Shown here in pieces: positions 6,327 to 7,016 of a stretch of DNA of 7,016 bases. The notes under the pieces are model-generated. The model did no database searches. It had not been told where the DNA came from and saw only the letters and a list, made by a program, of their open reading frames with translations. Origin of the DNA: Actinomycetes bacterium (GTDB lineage: Bacteria; Actinomycetota; Actinomycetes; Mycobacteriales; Micromonosporaceae); the NCBI GenBank assembly GCA_021793335.1, contig JAJYSW010000172.1, forward strand, positions 1 to 7,016. The letters are read 5' to 3'. The position numbers were made by a program, and so were the translations under genes. The first letter of the stretch is position 1. Every line of letters begins with the position of its first letter.

Positions 6327-6827
6327 ATGGATAGCGAGCGCCTATCGCAGCGTGAGAAGCAACCTGGTCACGACCAGACGTTCCGAGAATCCGAAGTTCG
6401 ATTCATCACGGCCGCCCGGAAGGCTCTCGATCCCGAGCAATACGTGGTGACCTACCAACCCAGGGAACTGCGCGACCTGTTTGGACGTCCCGGATTGGGA
6501 ATTCAGCCTGAAGCGTCGATCATATCGAAGGCGACGGATCGACGGTTCTTCGTAGAAGTTAAGAAGCAAGGCGACCGGGGGAATGCCGAAGAACGGGCCT
6601 GCAAACACCATACCGTTCAGTTCTACAAGACCTTGCACGATCGATTTGGCTACGACTACCACCCGTACGTAACGATCTTCTGCGAGGCACTCGCCGTGAA
6701 CCCTCGATATACAGAGAAAGCTCTCTACTTCTTCGAACCGGATCAGTACTTACTGTGGGTCGACTACGACCAGCAGCTTCTGGCCGAGTTCCTACTCTCG
6801 CGTTGCGCAGCTTGGCTCGACGGCTGA
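6327..6827 (+). CDS. MunI/EcoRI-like type II restriction endonuclease
   Basis: A 166-aa protein matching MunI (about 202 aa; cuts CAATTG) along its length. MunI's SPDFAI, FGEIKRQ and RGNAHERSCK correspond here to QPEASI (E62), FVEVKKQ (E77, K79) and RGNAEERACK (84-93). In MunI and EcoRI the GNAxER segment contacts the AATT core of the target, so an AATT-containing site is expected. The loop between the catalytic lysine and GNAEER is about ten residues shorter than in MunI, and the usual catalytic Asp (MunI D83) is Glu. ATGs at 6297 and 6318 are also in frame. I prefer 6327 because it aligns the N-terminus with MunI and clears the inverted repeat; no ribosome binding site is seen, so translation may be leaderless. 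Codon use is far less GC-biased than in the AICE genes, which suggests separate transfer. No methyltransferase is in the window. Confidence 0.85.
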   Translation: MDSERLSQREKQPGHDQTFRESEVRFITAARKALDPEQYVVTYQPRELRDLFGRPGLGIQPEASIISKATDRRFFVEVKKQGDRGNAEERACKHHTVQFYKTLHDRFGYDYHPYVTIFCEALAVNPRYTEKALYFFEPDQYLLWVDYDQQLLAEFLLSRCAAWLDG

Positions 6828-6941
6828 CCAGACATCAAAATAGGGAGGCCTGACCGGCGATGGCCTTCTGATTGCCAAGATATGGCTTGGTAAGGGTCTG
6901 GCAGGAAATTACCTAGGCGTCACAACGCACACCGCTGTAGT
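6828..6941. other. short non-coding stretch between the endonuclease and the right-edge IS
   Basis: No gene is supported here. A weak stem of seven pairs with one G-U (ggaggcc at 6842-6848 with ggccttc at 6862-6868) lies 15 bases after the endonuclease stop, but it lacks a T run and is only a doubtful terminator. The outer end of the right-edge IS should fall within this stretch; its exact border cannot be set without the other end. Confidence 0.35.
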
Positions 6942-7016
6942 TCACTCGGGTAGGACGGTGTAGTTCCACTCGCCATGAAAGTCGTGGGGCCGCAGGGGCA
7001 CCGCCTTCAGCTGCTT
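6942..7016 (-). CDS. ISAzo13-like transposase, C-terminal fragment (runs off the right edge)
   Basis: On the minus strand the frame is open from the window edge to a TGA (TCA at 6942-6944 on +). It gives 24 residues reading KQLKAVPLRP, then HDFHGEWNYTVLPE. The ending FHGEWNYT followed by a hydrophobic residue and Pro is what I recall at the C-terminus of ISAzo13-family DDE transposases (Rhodopirellula-type transposase domain). Only the tail is visible, so intactness cannot be judged. It points toward the endonuclease gene, and the non-coding IS end should lie to its left. The match rests on one short motif. Confidence 0.55.
   Translation of the reverse strand, partial: KQLKAVPLRPHDFHGEWNYTVLPE

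Noticed and set aside
6499..6504. GAATTC (EcoRI site) inside the endonuclease gene
   Set aside because: It is one of very few AATT cores in the window and is intriguing, but a single site is not evidence of function; no CAATTG was noticed.
6875..6930. Small stems such as ccaag/cttgg and ggtaa/ttacc near the right-edge IS
   Set aside because: Arms of five bases are expected by chance and cannot be assigned as IS termini without the other end.
1..7016. CRISPR array, rRNA or riboswitch
   Set aside because: No regularly spaced repeats or recognisable structured RNA sequence was seen on either strand.

Overview
The window is very GC-rich DNA with closely packed genes, typical of a high-GC actinobacterium. 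An Acidimicrobiia-like host would fit, but this is a guess from general style and not from a marker gene. Its core is the replication, transfer and integration module of an actinomycete integrative and conjugative element (AICE, pSAM2 type). The two window edges hold pieces of two different insertion sequences.

Layout. Positions 1-93 (+) are the last 30 codons of an IS5-family-like transposase. The IS end appears to have cut into the 3' end of the minus-strand gene at 1414-20. That gene encodes an exported, single-pass membrane protein with a cytoplasmic C-terminal SARP-like winged helix and the beginning of a BTAD domain. A short divergent intergenic region (1415-1532) carries an 8-bp inverted repeat. 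Rightward from it runs an operon: a 107-aa protein of Pra-like appearance (1533-1856), a 41-aa membrane peptide (1853-1978), an FtsK/TraSA-type DNA translocase (1975-3291), a RepSA-type rolling-circle initiator (3288-4700) and a small MerR-like excisionase (4700-4918). Every junction in this run overlaps by 1 or 4 bases, so translation is probably coupled. A 125-bp gap with a perfect 20-bp palindrome then precedes a tyrosine integrase (5044-6204).

Beyond the integrase, base composition and codon use change by eye to a lower GC content. There lies a MunI/EcoRI-like restriction endonuclease gene (6327-6827) with no methyltransferase in view. An 11-bp perfect inverted repeat sits directly in front of it. 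The right edge (6942-7016, minus strand) is the C-terminal end of a second transposase that resembles the ISAzo13 family.

Working together: integrase and excisionase would move the element in and out of the chromosome, RepSA would replicate the excised circle, and the FtsK-like pump would move double-stranded DNA between mycelial or neighbouring cells. The small proteins probably help or regulate these steps. The divergent membrane-tethered SARP-like protein is placed like a regulator of the operon, but the IS damage suggests its control is altered or lost. The endonuclease looks like cargo added at the integrase end. No tRNA gene or attachment-site repeat could be recognised, so the element's true ends are not defined here.
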